From JANOBJ01 sp031411575 (GTDB lineage: Bacteria > Pseudomonadota > Gammaproteobacteria > Burkholderiales > Burkholderiaceae_C): DNA of 13,095 nt. Under the pieces are notes generated by a model. That model saw only the letters and a program-made list of their open reading frames with translations. It was not told the origin of the DNA and ran no database searches. This document shows, piece by piece, positions 12,168 to 13,095 of this stretch; position 1 is the first letter of the stretch, and the number at the start of each line of letters is the position of its first letter. The DNA is taken from the NCBI GenBank assembly GCA_031411575.1, contig JANOBJ010000338.1, positions 1 through 13,095 on the forward strand. Direction: 5' to 3'. A program made the position numbers and the translations under genes.

Positions 12168-13095
12168 ATGACAGACTCTTTTTCCCAACTTTCGCTGGCC
12201 GAGCCGCTGGCACGTGCCGTGGCCGAACTCGGCTACACCTCCATGACGCCGATCCAGGCGCAGGCCATTCCCGTGGTGATCCAGGGCCGCGACGTGATGG
12301 GCGCCGCCCAGACCGGCACCGGCAAGACCGCCGCCTTCGCGCTGCCGCTGCTGCAGCGCATGCTCAAGCACGAGAACAGCTCGACCTCGCCCGCGCGCCA
12401 CCCGGTGCGCGCGCTGGTGCTGCTGCCCACGCGCGAACTGGCCGACCAGGTGGCCCAGGCCATCAAGGCCTACGCCAAGCACACCAACCTGCGCTGCACC
12501 GTGGTGTTTGGCGGCATCGACATGAAGCCCCAGACGCTGGAGCTGAAAAAAGGCGTCGAAGTGCTGGTGGCCACGCCCGGGCGCCTGCTGGACCACATCG
12601 AGGCCAAGAACGCGGTGCTGAACCAGGTTGAATACGTGGTGCTGGACGAGGCCGACCGCATGCTGGATATCGGCTTTTTGCCCGACCTGCAGCGCATCCT
12701 GAGCTTTTTGCCCAAGCAGCGCACCACGCTGCTGTTTTCGGCCACCTTCTCGCCCGAAATCAAGCGCCTGGCCAACAGCTACCTGCAAGACCCGGTGACC
12801 ATCGAGGTGGCGCGCTCCAACGCCACCGCCTCCACCGTGGAGCAGCATTTCTACAGCGTGAATGACGACGACAAGCGCCGCGCGCTGCACCAGATCCTGC
12901 GCCAGCGGCAACTGAAGCAGGCCTTTGTGTTTGTCAACAGCAAACTCGGCTGCGCGCGCCTGGCCCGCTCGCTGGAGCGCGAAGGCCTCAAGGCCACCGC
13001 GCTGCATGGCGACAAGAGCCAGGACGAACGCCTGAAAGCGCTGGATTCCTTCAAAAAAGGCGAAGTTGATTTGCTGGTGTGCACCGACGTGGCGG
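12168..13095 (+). CDS. rhlE: DEAD-box ATP-dependent RNA helicase, RhlE type (partial, 3' end cut)
   Basis: The first 309 codons are in the window and the frame is open to its end. It unwinds RNA duplexes with ATP in ribosome assembly or RNA decay. Seen in order: Q-motif region FSQLSLAEPLARAVAELGY...TPIQ (5-30); motif I AQTGTGKT (47-54); Ia PTRELA (87-92); GG at 115-116; Ib TPGR (136-139); II DEAD (160-163); III SAT (191-193); IV-region FVFVNSK (253-259); and ALHGDKSQDER (278-288). The cut falls at VCTDVA, just before the expected RGID and HRIGRTGR motifs. The ending RSNATASTVEQHFYSV segment is typical of RhlE rather than DbpA or CsdA. No Shine-Dalgarno precedes ATG 12168, and a -10 box ends 10 bases upstream, so the message may be leaderless. 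Confidence 0.95.
   Translation, partial: MTDSFSQLSLAEPLARAVAELGYTSMTPIQAQAIPVVIQGRDVMGAAQTGTGKTAAFALPLLQRMLKHENSSTSPARHPVRALVLLPTRELADQVAQAIKAYAKHTNLRCTVVFGGIDMKPQTLELKKGVEVLVATPGRLLDHIEAKNAVLNQVEYVVLDEADRMLDIGFLPDLQRILSFLPKQRTTLLFSATFSPEIKRLANSYLQDPVTIEVARSNATASTVEQHFYSVNDDDKRRALHQILRQRQLKQAFVFVNSKLGCARLARSLEREGLKATALHGDKSQDERLKALDSFKKGEVDLLVCTDVA

Overview
This is a GC-rich window from a free-living betaproteobacterium, most likely Burkholderiales/Comamonadaceae. The grounds are protein sequence style, codon use, -10-like boxes set close to start codons, and short intergenic repeats of a kind I associate with Acidovorax, Polaromonas and Rhodoferax. That placement is inference from pattern; no search was run.

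Layout. Positions 1-6343 hold a purine uptake and salvage cluster on the + strand: the C-terminus of one ABC permease, a second permease, a BMP-family substrate-binding lipoprotein, an adenosine/adenine deaminase (probably adenine deaminase), a second BMP-family binding protein that is not a lipoprotein, and guanine deaminase. Working together these would import purines and convert adenine to hypoxanthine and guanine to xanthine. Positions 6456-7028 encode dCTP deaminase (dcd). Positions 7094-7737 carry an MNT/HEPN (MntA/HepT, type VII) toxin-antitoxin pair. It is bracketed by two 30-bp copies of the 3' end of dcd that differ only at synonymous positions, a footprint of insertion or recombination. 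A minus-strand ornithine-cyclodeaminase/mu-crystallin family reductase follows (7821-8726).

Divergent from the reductase, 8852-9769 encodes a two-transmembrane protein whose C-terminal domain reads as a bacterial STING (cyclic-dinucleotide receptor) domain, with no CD-NTase or GGDEF gene beside it. This orphan TM-STING is the most interesting item in the window. Next come a small signal-anchor protein (9861-10148), pyrrolidone-carboxylate peptidase on the minus strand (10220-10954), a YpfJ-type zinc metallopeptidase (11053-11940), and the first 309 codons of an RhlE-type DEAD-box RNA helicase cut by the window end (12168-13095).

Non-coding structure includes a strong terminator at 2637-2660, a 95-bp imperfect palindrome at 2481-2575, a 28-bp repeat present twice (6369-6396 and 11987-12014), and a three-hairpin repeat-like element that has become the coding tail of the first permease. 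No rRNA, tRNA, CRISPR array or transposase was seen.
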